The translations under genes were made by a program, and so were the position numbers. 64,000 nucleotides of DNA from Onchidella celtica (Eukaryota > Mollusca > Gastropoda > Systellommatophora > Onchidiidae): contig OZ007583.1 of the NCBI GenBank assembly GCA_963931925.1, positions 15,694,548 through 15,758,547 of the forward strand. Direction: 5' to 3'. The notes below the pieces were generated by a model. That model did not search any database. It saw nothing but the letters and a program-made list of their open reading frames with translations, and was not told where the DNA came from. Of the stretch, positions 22,861 to 35,000 are shown piece by piece; the first letter of the stretch is position 1; every line of letters begins with the position of its first letter.

Positions 22861-25800
22861 CTAGGCTCGACTAAGGTAGTCGGCGATATGATTGCTGGTT
22901 CCTGGAATTGGTTGAATAACGAAGGTATACGGCTGCAAAGCCAATGCCCATCTAGACAAGCGTGGGCTGGACGAGCGATTCTTCGACAAAAATGTCAGTG
23001 GCTTGTGGTCTGTCTGGATACAAAATTCTCGTCCCATGAGATAACGTCCTAGTTTCTGGACGGACCAGACAATGGCAAGACACTCACGCTCTATCACAGA
23101 ATACTTTCTTTCTCTCTGCAATAACTTCCTACTGACATAACATACAGGATGGAGACATTCGTTCTTCTCCTGTAGAAGACAAGCGCCGACACCAGAGTCC
23201 GACGCATCCGTTCTGAGGATAAAATTAGATCGAAAATCGGGTAATATCAGAATGGGTGACGATGATAATGCTGTCACCAAATTATCAAATGATGTCTGAC
23301 ATTCAGACGTCCACTGGACCTTATCGGGTTGTCCCTTCTTAGTAAGGTCAGTAAGAGAAGATGACAAGGAGGAAAAATTTGGAATGAACTTTCTGTAATA
23401 ATTTAAAATTCCCACTAAGCTTCTGACTTGTTTCTTTGTTTTAGGGATTTGCAACCCTACTAACTTGTCAATTTTTGTTTCTTCAGGTCTCTGAACACCT
23501 CTACCCACAATATGTCCTAAGAATACTATCTCTGGACATGCCAAATCCATCTTTGCGGGTTTAGCAGTTAACCCAAAATGACGTAATCGTTGAAAAATTA
23601 CTGTTAGTGTCTGAATATGATCAGACCATGTCGACGTATGGCATGCTATATCATCAAAGAATGACACGACATTAGGTATGTCCTTCAACACCAATCTCAT
23701 TAATCGTGCAAACGTCGCTGGTGCGTTTACCAACCCAAATGGCATGACCTTAAATTGGAATAATCCCATGGGCGTTTGGAACGCCGTGTATTGTTTAGAC
23801 TCCTCAGTAAGCGGGATTTCCCAATAACCTTTCGTTAAATCTATCTTGGAAAACCACGTGGACCCGGCCAATGAAGCTATTAATTCCTCCTGAAACGGAA
23901 TAGGCTCCCTATCGCCTACAGTAATAGTGTTCAATCTTCGAAAATCAATACAGAACCGCACCGATCCATCGAGTTTTTTCACGAGGACGATGGGTGATGA
24001 ATACGGCGATGTTGATGGTTCTATCACATCTAACTTCAGCATTGACTCAACTTCCTTTATGACTCTATCTCTCGAAGAAAAAGGCAGCGGGTACGGTCTA
24101 AGAAATACTGGCTTATCCGAAGTCAACTTTATTTGGTGCTGGATTACCGTAGTGCGGCCCGGCAAATCCGTAACAACATCCGGAAATGACGCTAACAGGG
24201 TCTCAAGTTCCCTACTCCTTGAACTCGTAAGGTCAGGGTTAATTTTTACGTCCCTGTAACCTTGTGTCGCAGTTAACTCCGGCAATTGAATTTGTAACTC
24301 TTCCTGCGCCTCGGTGTCGCTTACGTCACAGTCCAACTGGTCTACGACCCCCGTACAAGCAGTAGAGAAGACAGTCTCCTCTGGTCTTGTCTGTGCACAC
24401 AGATACTGCGGTCTCTCATAAAATCTCTGTAGCATATTAACATGGAAAACCTTACTCGTTCCATCAATGTGGATAGCGTAATCTACCTTTGAAACAACTC
24501 GCTCAATAACATAAGGGCCTTTCCATGTCATCAATAACTTATTATGGTCCGTAGGTAACAACAACAGAACCTTGTCTCCTGGCTTAAAAATTCTCAGTTT
24601 GGACCCTCTATCTTTATAGTCTTTTGCTCTTTTCGAAGCGATACCAGAAGCTTCTTCCGCTATAGTGCGCGCTGAAGATAGTCTTTCTCTTAGATCAACA
24701 AGGTACTGAAACACCGAAATCTGCTCATCGTCTCCCGATGATGGCGACGTCATCATGTCCCGAAGAACATCAGTTGGGCCCCTAGGACTACGACCGTACA
24801 TCATTTCGAACGGCGAGAATCCCGTTGACTCCTGCCGTACCTCTCTGTACGCGAATAACACTGCAGGGATATATCTATCCCAATCTTTAGGGCGATCAGC
24901 AGCTACCTTACGCAGCATCGACTTTAACGTCGAGTTCAATTTCTCGCACATGCCATTAGCCTGCGGATGATAAGGTGTGGTAGTGATGGGTTGTATACTG
25001 AGTAAGCGGAACAATTCCTTCATCATCTGCGACGTAAATTGCGCGCCCCTATCAGACAGAATTTGCTCTGGTATTCCTACCCTAGCGAAAATTGCAAACA
25101 ACGCTTCCGCGACTGCCTCAGACGTTATGGTCCGCAGAGGAACCGCCTCTGGCCATCTCGTAGCATTACATATGACCGTTAAGAAAAATCGATTCCCCCT
25201 ATCGGTCGCTGGGTGAATGGGGCCAACAAGGTCTATCGAGACCTTTTTAAACGGTTCCGAGACCGTGGGGATCTTCTGAAGAGGAGCCTGGGGTGTACGA
25301 CCCTTATGCGTCGTCTTTTGGCACGCACTGCACGTCTTACAATAGACTTGCACATCTCTGTGGGTCGATGGCCAGTAAAAATTTTTAAGAACCCTTTCTT
25401 TGGTTCTAGCTATCCCCATATGACCCGCTAACGGGACATCATGTGCCAAATGCAATACTGTTGCGATCAGCAACGCTGGCACAACGACCTGCTTTAAAAT
25501 GGAGGACACCGTTACATACTTACGGAACAGGATGCCCGCCTGAACAAAAAAAGAAGATGACCCGTTCTTATATCTCCTCGTTTTCTCGGTTCGCACTTCC
25601 CCAAAACATGGGTTTAATGATGGGTCCTCCCTTTGTAATCTCGCCAAGCGCTCTGGCGTGATATCTAGGTTGACCGCTGGCGTCGCCAAAGGTCTAATCT
25701 TATCTTTATCCGCTACCCGTCGACGTGTTTCGACCGCGGCGCAAAAGTCGATACCTTTTGATTGCGACCATGCTTGCACGTTCTCATCGGAAGGGGAAAC

Positions 25801-27525
25801 TACCCGTGATACATTCCCAATGATGAGCTGGGCGCCTGGAAAACAACCAACGACTGCTTCGACTTCCCCGCTAAGGAAAGGTGTATCTATCATTATTCTT
25901 GCCATGGGTAATTTCTCAATGGCCCCCGAAAATTGGATGCACGGGACAGTCTCACCTGTAAGCTGTGAATCCCGAATGCAGTCTCTATGCACTCCCACAA
26001 CGGTAGATCCTGTATCTCGTAAAACCGAGACCGGTTCGTCCCCAACAAACCCCGGATAAACCCTAAGACCACCTCCTGTATGACATGAATTTATAACGGG
26101 GATCTTTCTCCCACAAGGTAAAACACCGGAAGATAATAACTTCTCACAACTGGGACACTTAGAATACTGTCCGCCTCCGTTGTCCGATGTAACACACGCA
26201 GCCGCATGATGAAATTTATTTGGGGAACATGGACTGGAGCTACTGTCCACGTTCGCCGCTATCCTACCTGCAGGGCAGTTCACGCTGATGTGATCTGCTC
26301 TTCCGCAGTTCCAACACTTCGCGGCCCTACACTCGCGCGAAAAGTGACCCACGCGTCCGCAAGTCCAACACTCCGCTCCCTGTGCTGCTCTAGGCCTGGG
26401 TCCCCGTGACCCCTCGCGACCGGAACTAGAGTCCCTATGCCGTCGGTCCTCGGCAAAGGTCACAACTCGCCCCCGGCCATTACCGCGACCTAGCCCTCCT
26501 GCTCGGTCAAACTTACCGGATCCATATGCCGGTGATTGGTGATAGCCCCTACGCTGCCCCTGGGCTTGCCCGCTATAGGCACCACGCTGACGCGACCTGT
26601 CCTTAAGTCCTGCCGGCGACCCCTCGACAACGGCGACGTACCCAGCATCTTGGACGTACGCCCTGGCGACTGGTTTGGACGGATGCGCCGTACGGTATGC
26701 CTCCGCCAACTTAGACGCCTCCTGCACCGTCGCGGGTTCGTTCTCTTTCAGGAAAGCCACCAGATCTTTGTGGCACGACGCGTACAGCTGGTCACGGATC
26801 ATTAGGTCTTTCAGTTTGGCGAAATCCGTGCCCACATGCGCCAAGTCTACCCAGTTCGCGAAATACTCCGTTAGTCTCGCGACGAAGGCAGCAAAGTCCT
26901 CCCTGGTATCTGCACGTGCTCGCCTAAACTGCTCCCGGAAATATTCCTCGGTACGCGCAAATCGGCGAAGCAGCAAAGCCTTCAGCTTATCGTAGTCTTG
27001 CACGTCTTCGCGCTGTAGCTCTTTAAAGTAGGTTAACGCTCGCCCCTGCAATAGCGATGCCAGGTACGTGGCCCATAATTCCTTATTTTCCCCCCATTGC
27101 AATTGTGCGTTCAGTTCGAACCTGTAAAGGAAGGCGTCTATGTCGTCCTTCCGGTCGTCGAACGTAGGGAGCTTAATCCTAACGCCACCTTTATTGGGTA
27201 CCTGCCGCTCAACTGTTTCTGTTGGGGCGTTCTTTTTGATTTCCAACTCGGCGATCTTTACTTGCGCCTCTATCTCCTTTAACTTTTACTCCCTCTCCTG
27301 CTCCCGTTCCTTAGCCTCTCTTTCCTGTTGCTTAGCCTCTAACTCCTTTAACTTAAACTCTCTTTCCTCTTCTCTCTGTCGCTCTTGAGCCTCTTTTTCT
27401 CGCTCTCTATCCTTAGCACGCTCATCGCGCAGATCCGCCTGCTGTTCTTTAATCCAGCCGCGTAGCTCTTCTCCCTCCAGGCCAAGTTCCTTACCCAACT
27501 TCATTAGTTGTTGGAGTTCCGCCAT
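22861..27525 (-). pseudogene. gag-pol: Element A Gag-Pol polyprotein, one in-frame stop
   Basis: Encodes the capsid and enzymes of the retrotransposon in one frame. A 79-codon N-terminal piece rich in Glu/Lys/Arg (coiled coil) starts with the Met at 27525 and ends at a TAA at 27286-27288; element C has a Leu codon there. From the next Met (27246, numbered 1) the frame is open for 1461 residues. In order it holds: a SCAN-like capsid region, about 25-185; two CCHC knuckles, C293-C306 and C311-C324; protease DTG at 411-413; integrase H602/H609/C639/C642, with D672, D732 and E768 (D-X35-E); a GPY module at 910-912; RT with D1136 and FFDD at 1196-1199; then RNase H (TDAS, ECLAIVW, TDHKPL, ADYLSR) to the stop. 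Whether the stop abolishes Gag or translation restarts downstream is unknown. Confidence 0.93.
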
Positions 27526-28458
27526 TTCACAGATTTATGGTTATGGTATCTATTATAAGACGACCAACCTGTCGGTATGATCACTAACGATACGACCAGA
27601 GACCTGAGATCACACCAGATATAACAATACCCAATTGTCCCAAATACAATTCAGAAATTTCCGTACTTCCTAACTAATTCTATATTTATAAAATGTATTG
27701 CCCTATTAATAATAAAAGAAAATAGAAACGACAAGAATGAAGAAATACAGTAGAAGGACCACAAGTACGTCAAGGACAACGAACCAGACTAGGACAAAGC
27801 TTCTACAAAAAAAAACTATAATGGAAAAAAAAATGCAACCTACTACGCCGATTACACTACAAGGTACGAACAAGAACAGAGTCTGAAAAAAAAGAACGTA
27901 TCTACAGAAAGGTAGAAGAGGGACAAGAGAAACGTCTTCCTAAAACAACGAGGAAGATAGAACGCTACAATCTAAACAAAAATACAGGTCCCTACAGAAC
28001 TGGTCACTGTGATGAACGAAGTTCCTAGATTAGCCCACCTCCCGAAGAGGACAAACTACGCTCACCACAGCAAACCCGCGCCACCGCCCGTATAATCAAT
28101 TACAACGAAAACAGAAAAACAGCGGAAAAAGACAGAGGAAAAGACAGCCCTCAATCCAGGGCACAAAAATTTTGACCTTTACTTAACTTTTGAAATTTTG
28201 AGTCAAACTCCTCCCTTTAATCGGAGCTCTGGCTGCTCATCTCCTCAGGCTGCACGCACACACTCTGGAAAGTTTAAATACAAATTAATACCTATTCATA
28301 GCAATACATGCATCAATACATATTCATAAGTATACATAAATCATCTCATGAAAATTCCATTCATCCCACGAACAAAGACAACAGCATGAATTCCTAGCAC
28401 AACAGAAAAACGACTAGATATAACGAATACACAATGTCAAAATGACCACAGGTAAACA
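27526..28458 (-). other. Element A 5' leader
   Basis: About 930 bp between primer site and first Gag Met, A-rich on the plus strand, with many stops in all frames. It is mostly collinear with the leader of element C (58507-59450). By contrast the leader of element B is under 100 bp. Confidence 0.8.
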
Positions 28459-28471
28459 GGACGAGCCCCCA
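28459..28471 (-). promoter_or_regulatory. Primer-binding site of element A (tRNA-Pro type)
   Basis: Read on the minus strand, one base after the 5' LTR end, the sequence is TGGGGGCTCGTCC. This equals the first 13 bases of the well-known tRNA-Pro primer site used by murine leukaemia-type retroviruses, after which the match stops. Confidence 0.85.
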
Positions 28472-28472
28472 G

Positions 28473-29711
28473 TGTCACAAATCCCAGACTGGGAGATGTA
28501 ATAAGTATGACAGGACAACAATCACGAACAAACAAGTTTAACACTTAACAGAACAACCCATCAGACTCACACATTTATTAAACATAATTATACATATAAT
28601 AGCGCAATTACATACATTATATTATTGAAATGACTGCCGTACAACGGCCTTATTCTCACACACACTCTCCCCTCAGATCCACAATCCGGTAGTCACCCCT
28701 AAAGGCACTTCGGCCTCAGCCTCTCCCCTCAGGGTCTTAATAGCCCGTTAATAATTTACTGGCACCGCAGTCTCTCAATATCACCTTCCTATTGTCATAC
28801 ACCTTAGCACTCCCCTAGCACCTCAGCAGGGCAATAACACATTATTATTTCCATAGCCATCAACATGGCAACAACATAGTATCAGTTCACTAGCCTATCA
28901 ACATGGCAACAATATAGTATCTCATTCACTCTCATATCTACGTCCCTGTCCGTGGCCTGACTGCCACGACTTTATGTGCCTCTACTGTCCTGCACTGACA
29001 GCCTCACTTCTGGCCGATGTGTGGCCTCCGGCCCTATGCTGGCCTATCCCCTGTGCTCATCGAGGTGGCTCTGCGGCCCGTCCCCGACACCTACAAGAAT
29101 AACATTACATTGGTATAATACCCTACCATTTCTATTCACTCCACCTCTCCTTACAACCCATGAAGCGTACACACACTAGTTCACCTTTCACTCACCACAC
29201 ATCTTACGGTAACACACCTCCATTGGAGTACACACTACTCACTCGCGCTACAAATCCATGAACTCACTTTCATCTATCGCTCGTGGCGCACATTGCTATA
29301 TTCAATATCAAGGACTTCCACATTCCTCACATATACTTATTCACATCATGGTAATAGACGAATATAATATAATACATCAATCATAATAATCAATCAACGT
29401 TCTACATACCAGTCATAACTGGAAAGACTCTCACTAGTCTTCTCGACTGCTTCCCCTTATGTCCGCCCGATGGGCTCTCTTTCACAGGTCCGATCCGTAG
29501 GACCTTCTAACTTGCAGTGATAGTAATCCAGCGCTTTCGCCTCATTCAGACTTCCACACCACTCATACACGCACGCTTTTCCCACTTGTCTGCATGAGTT
29601 ATTTTTACTCTTCCCCTTTCACGTCTTTTCCTATCCGTCTGTCGTGAGCTCTTCTTATTCTACACCCGCTCTGTAGCACTCCCCTTAATTGCACTCACTC
29701 CACTCGTGACA
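28473..29711 (-). repeat. Element A 5' LTR
   Basis: 1239 bp, TGTCAC...GTGACA. A TATA-like AT run on the minus strand lies at about 29361-29374 and AATAAA at 28574-28579; both are motif-level observations only. Drives the leftward transcript if active. Confidence 0.95.
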
Positions 29712-29762
29712 GGGGGGGGGGGGTGATATGGCTGAATTTTAAACTAATTTTTAGTTTCAATT

Positions 29763-30030
29763 TTGCCCGGGCAGCGGCCTGTACGGCCTACTTTTTACGA
29801 TTTCCAACTGCCAAGGTTTCTTTAACGTGCGCAACGTGCGCACGGGCCCTCCGAATTTTTCGTCCTTATCTGAGAAGACTAGGTACTCGACCCTACCCCC
29901 CAATAGGATCAGGGACACGAAAATATGAGAAAAATCCCAATTTCCAACATGCCTGCACAGTCCGGGTTTCGAACCCGGGACCCTTGGCAGGAGAGGCGAG
30001 CACCTTGCCTCTAGACCACCTTGTCCCCTG
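29763..30030 (-). repeat. tRNA-derived SINE, 5' part (reverse)
   Basis: On the minus strand, GACAAGGTGGTCTAGAGGCA opens the tRNA-like head, with the B box in GGGTTCGAAACCCGG. The body has GGATCAGG in reverse and ATAAGGACGAAAAATTCGG, and ends at GGCCGTACAGGCCGCTGCCC. No 3' domain. Lies 50 bp from element A. Confidence 0.75.
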
Positions 30031-30598
30031 AAGAAGAGATAACTGTTGGTGATTTTATTATGTCTGCACAATACATACTGTCTTATGTATGTACGTCTGT
30101 CTATATGTCACTGTGTGATAGTTTTTGCCCAAAATGTACGTATTGTCAGAATGTGTACTGAACCATTAGACTGTTTGCCAATTCGCCCAGACGTCCCCAC
30201 CACCACCCCACGGCAAACCAGCATGGCACCATTGCTAGTACCATCACTTATCACTCACGCCAATATCACAATGCTCATAGCACTATGGATCATTTTGTCT
30301 CCGTTCCCTGAAACTGTAGTGATTGGTTTTTACCACTCGCAACTGGTCGAGCCACGGTGTCTTCTTTAAAGTTTGCTATTAGATTTTTTTTTTTTTTGGC
30401 TCGGGAATCTAGAACATCTATCTTTCACTGCGGCTTTTAGGAAACGGTGACAATTTAGACAAGATAAGATAAGATAGGATAAGATATGACTTTATTATCT
30501 TGTTTCCAGGAAATTTGTTGTCAGTACAAATACAATATCTAAGACCTACAGGTCTTTAACGCACACCGCACACACGCACATTGCTCACACAACATTAC
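30031..30598. other. Intergenic; possible LINE 3' end with GATAA repeats
   Basis: At 30455-30545, GATAAGATAAGATAGGATAA is followed by ATATGACTTTATTATCTTG and GGAAATTTGTTGTCAGTAC. That arrangement resembles 3' ends of some animal non-LTR elements, but no ORF accompanies it. Immediately left of element B is CA-rich sequence ending in ATTAC. Confidence 0.4.
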
Positions 30599-31221
30599 TG
30601 TAACAGTTGATGCAAATTTCAGCACGTTATGATGGGGAGAATCAGATGAACTAATCGTCTACCCCTTGAAAAACGAAACTGTCTCGAACTGTTGTAAAAA
30701 TAAATAACAGGATCCGATGAACACTTAATACTAACGTTTAATAACTGTAAACTAGAGCTGATATCCACAAGTTACTTACACCTATCAGGGAAGGCACTTA
30801 CACTTCTACTACAACTGGATTTACACACCTACGATTTGCACTTGCACCTTACGATTTTCACCCACGATTTGCACCACTCCTACTCGCCTGGCCCTCCTTA
30901 TATATATTCTGTCCAGGAACGTTCAGGAAGCGGCTTAACCGCCCCATAAGCACGAGACAGACCTAGATCGTCCGGGACACATACCAGCCATCCAATCGTA
31001 CACAGACACGTCACAGAATTACATCACTCAAGGTCGACCTAGCGTAATCTCGGACACCGCAGTATCTTCCAGACTCTCTAGATTTTCTACAGTGAAACAA
31101 ACAAGCCACATCAAAGAGAAATACCGGCCTTGCTGGCGAGAGGGGGGAGGAAGGTCGCCGAGTGAGACTCGCCCAGCGGGGGGTGAGAAAATATCGATCG
31201 TTCAACTAGTGGGACGCTACA
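30599..31221 (-). repeat. Element B 3' LTR
   Basis: 623 bp. Differs from the 5' LTR at about 30975 (C versus T) and at 31166 (C versus A). Preceded on the minus strand by a weak polypurine stretch, AATTGGGGAGTTG. Confidence 0.95.
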
Positions 31222-32007
31222 CAACTCCCCAATTTAAGTTGAACATTCTTCAACTATCTACATCATAAAGCGTCTACACTATCATAGAATACTTATCATC
31301 TCCAATCTTACAATAGACATTGCTAATAATGTACTAGGTGCCTTCCCAATATCCTAAGTACAATGCAATAACCATAGTATCCTTATAACACTAATACAAT
31401 CTCATTACAATATCATTGCAATACCATTACAAAACCATGGTCAACAGTAGGCCTACTATTATACATAATACACTACCACCACTGTGGTGAAACGATGGTC
31501 AATGATACTATTAAAAATCATACAATGGTGAAACGATGGCCATCGAGTACAAAATGCTTCGTGCACGAACCATAGCACATAAACGTTATGCATAACAATG
31601 ATTGTCCTAAAAACCAAATGCATAAACTCATAGATACAATGGCAAAAATACCAACACATATCGACCACTGATCAGGGTCTAACTTCATCATACCAGATCA
31701 AACAAAGCAATACCGATACCGCCTAAGCTTAGGCCACTCGTAAATTACATAAATGCAACATACAAAATCACTGCTTGCTCGCAGTTCCCATTTGGGTTAC
31801 ATTCTTCAAGATTACATTAAGTCCCATTGGTAACAAATAATGTAAATATGATACAAGATCAAAACATGACTAGGACATAGTGGCTCTCTGCCGGCCAATA
31901 ATTCATTACTCAGTCAGATATACATTACAGTACAATACAGCCATCCCAGAAACGTATCCAACAGGCAAAACTCTGGGTTACAATACATCTCACTGAACTT
32001 GTACTAT
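31222..32007 (-). other. Element B 3' non-coding region
   Basis: About 790 bp, AT-rich, between the Gag-Pol stop and the 3' LTR. Only short frames; none looks like an envelope protein (no long hydrophobic segments in an extended frame). The purine-rich bases next to the LTR probably serve as polypurine tract. Confidence 0.75.
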
Positions 32008-35000
32008 TCAAAACACTCTACTCAGGAAGTCGGCGCCGACATTTTCCTTGCCCTTGCCATACCTAATCCTGAATCTATATGACCGTAAAAATAGACTCCA
32101 TCGTAATAGCTTTGGGCTGGCAAATCTGGCAGAATTCAAATACTCTAATGACCTATGGTCAGTCTGGAGCACAAACTCCTTACCATACAAATACAAAGTA
32201 AACTTCTTTATGGCCCAAACGATGGCTAGGCATTCTCGCTCTGAGACTGAATATTTCGTCTCACGAGGCAATAGCTTACGACTGGCGTATGCCACAGGAT
32301 ACAACTTTCCCTCATATTCCTGCATAAGAGCAGCACCCAACCCGCGGTCTGATGCATCAGTTGCTAAGACAAATTCTTTTGAAAAATCTGGCAAACATAA
32401 CACGGGTTTGGAAACAATGGCATTCTTCAAAGAAGTGTACGCTTTCTCCTGCACTTCTTCCCACTGAACTACATTGGGCTGACCCTTTCTAAGCAAATCA
32501 GACAGTGGTGCTGCAATCGCTGCAAAGTTAGGTACAAATTCTTGGTAATATCCCACCAGTCCTAAAAATGCTTTCACTTCCTTTTTAGTGGTGGGTCTGG
32601 GTGCATCCCGCAGCTTACACACATTTTCTTCTAACAAGCCAATCATACCCTTTCCCACTGAGTGTCCAACAAAGTCCACTTCAGACGTTCCAATCGGGCA
32701 CTTGGGTGGTCTTGCAGTTAATCCAGCTTGGTCCATCCTCTGCAGCAATTCCTTGAGAGCCTTCACATGCTCGTCGAATGTCTCTGTATGGATCAGCAGG
32801 TCGTCCACATACGCTGTCACATTGTTCAGTCCCTGGATCAATGGCTTCACGATCCTGTTCAGTGTAGCTCCTGAGTTCATCATCCCGAAGGGCATCCAGG
32901 TGAATTCGTAATGTTCGCCCATGGTGACGAACGCTGTCTTGGGAATGTCTTGTTCCCGGACTCGCACTTGCCAGTATCCCTTGCTCAAGTCGATCCGAGA
33001 GAATATTCTTCCTCTCGACAGACTCTGGAACACTTCCGATGGGGCTGCTGTCGGATGAGGGTCGAACACTGTGATCTTGTTCAGCCTCCTGTAGTCGATG
33101 CAGACTCGGTTGGATCCATCCTTCTTCTTGACGACAACAACCGGTGAAGCATAAGCTGATGAGCTCCTGCGTATGATGCCCAACCTTTCCATGGTGCTGA
33201 GCTCCTCCTTCAAGGAGTCGCGCATAGCATAGGGCACCGGGTATGGTCGTTGCCGAACAGGTACCTCTGACGTCAGGTCGATACAATGTTCGCCTAACTG
33301 GCAGCATCCGGGGAGATTGGTGAAGATGCGTTGATACTCCCTCACCACGTCGCCGAGTTGTTGACGTTGTTCCGGCATCAGCTGCGTTCCATATTGGGCA
33401 TCTTCGTAGCCTTCCTTCTGGTCCCAGCTCCCTAGGTCGGCAAGGTCCTCCGACATTCCACCGTTGTCGCCTTCCAGGTCGCAGTCCTCGATGACTGTCA
33501 TGCCAGCCGACTCCACAGGTTGACTCTCGTCCATCACGTCGTTCTCTGCCAGCACAGTCCCAGCACCATCACCGTCGTCGTCCATCATAGCGTCGACATC
33601 TCCAGGTGTGGTGTCGCTCCTGCCGTCGTTCATCTCACACATCTCGGTCACGACAGATGCCGGTCCCATTGCCGCCGCTGCTGCTTGCGTCGTCGCTGGT
33701 GTAGTCCTGGGGATATACCTCTTGAGAAGGTTAGCGTGCAATGTCTTCTCTTTCACACCCATCTTGACTCTGTAGTCGTTGACACCGACAACCGAGACTA
33801 CCTTGTATGGTCCCTTCCACTGGACTAGGAGCTTGTTAGCGTTTGTCGGCAGCAGTACTAAAACTTCGTCGCCAGGGCGAAACTTTCTCTCTCGCGCCTT
33901 CCGGTCGTAGTAGGTTTTCTGTCTACCTTGTGCCTTTGAGAGCTCTTCCGTCGCTAACTTCCACGTGTCCTCCAGCCGCTCGCGTAGTTCCATGACGTAC
34001 TGGTAACTGGTCTTTGTCTCCGGCTCCTCTACATCCTTAGTCCATAACCGTCGCAAGATGTGCATCGGTCCCCTCACCGTTCTTCCATACAGCAACTCGA
34101 ATGGGGCGAACTTTGTCGATTCTCCGGGAACTTCACGATACGCGAAGAGCAGCGGGTTAATGTATCGGTGCCACTGCTTAGGTTGCTCCGCGCACAGTCG
34201 CCTCAATGTCTTCTTCAGTGTGCCATTAAATCGCTCCACCAGCCCGTTGCACATAGGCTGGTAGACTGTGGTGGTCGACTGTCGAATTCCCAGTAATCTG
34301 TTCGTTTCTTTCATGACGTCCGACATGAATTGAGTCCCTTGATCAGATAAGATCTCCTCGGGCACACCCAAACGGCTGTAGATATTTACTAAGGCTTCTG
34401 CTACTGTCTCCGCGTCAATCTTCTTCAAGGGGGTCGCTTCAGGGTAACGAGTAGCGTAGTCTACGTATACCAGGATATACCGATGTCCGCCTTCACTTGG
34501 GGGGTCAATAGGTCCTACCAGGTCCACGGCCACTCTCCTAAATGGGACGTCTACCACTGGCATACTCTGCAAATGCACCTTAGGAGTCGCTCCCTTGTTC
34601 ATTGTTCTCTGGCAGATGTCGCATGAGCGGCAGTATCTCGCGACGTCACCTTCGATACCAGGCCAGTAAAAATTGCTCATCACCCTGTCCTTCGTCTTCT
34701 TCACGCCGAGATGTCCTCCGACGATAGAATCATGGGCAACGCTCAGTACATACTCCCTCAGTTTCTCGGGTAGTACCACTTGTCTTGTAATCGTAGCCTG
34801 TCTTATGTCCCTATAAATCCGGTACAGTACACCTCCGTGTCTCTCGAAGTGTACGGACTTGTTGCCTCTGTTGGTCGGAATTTTCTTCTGCCCCAACTTC
34901 TTGAGGTCTTCGTCTTCTTCCTGGAGTCGGATGAGTTCCTTCCTATCCACTCCCGCGTGCCGTTCTGCCCTCGGCACCCTCAGCGACGTAGACTGGTCCT

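Larger units (their letters stand above)
21267..29711 (-). mobile_element. LTR retrotransposon A (Ty3/gypsy-like, Gmr1-type order)
   Basis: An 8445-bp element bounded by two 1239-bp LTRs that start TGTCAC and end GTGACA. By eye the LTRs differ at only two sites, so insertion was recent. On the minus strand the order is 5' LTR, tRNA-Pro-type primer site, a leader of about 930 bp, Gag-Pol, polypurine tract and 3' LTR. Target duplication is consistent with GGGGG but cannot be proven inside a G-run. Integrase precedes RT in the polyprotein, unlike most Ty3/gypsy elements. Gag-Pol carries one nonsense codon near its N-terminus. No env-like frame follows RNase H. It belongs to the same family as element C and the solo LTR at 51338-52488. 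Confidence 0.95.

Noticed and set aside
31222-32007. Possible env gene between RNase H and the 3' LTR of element B
   Set aside because: No frame of adequate length and no signal or fusion-peptide-like pattern; treated as non-coding.
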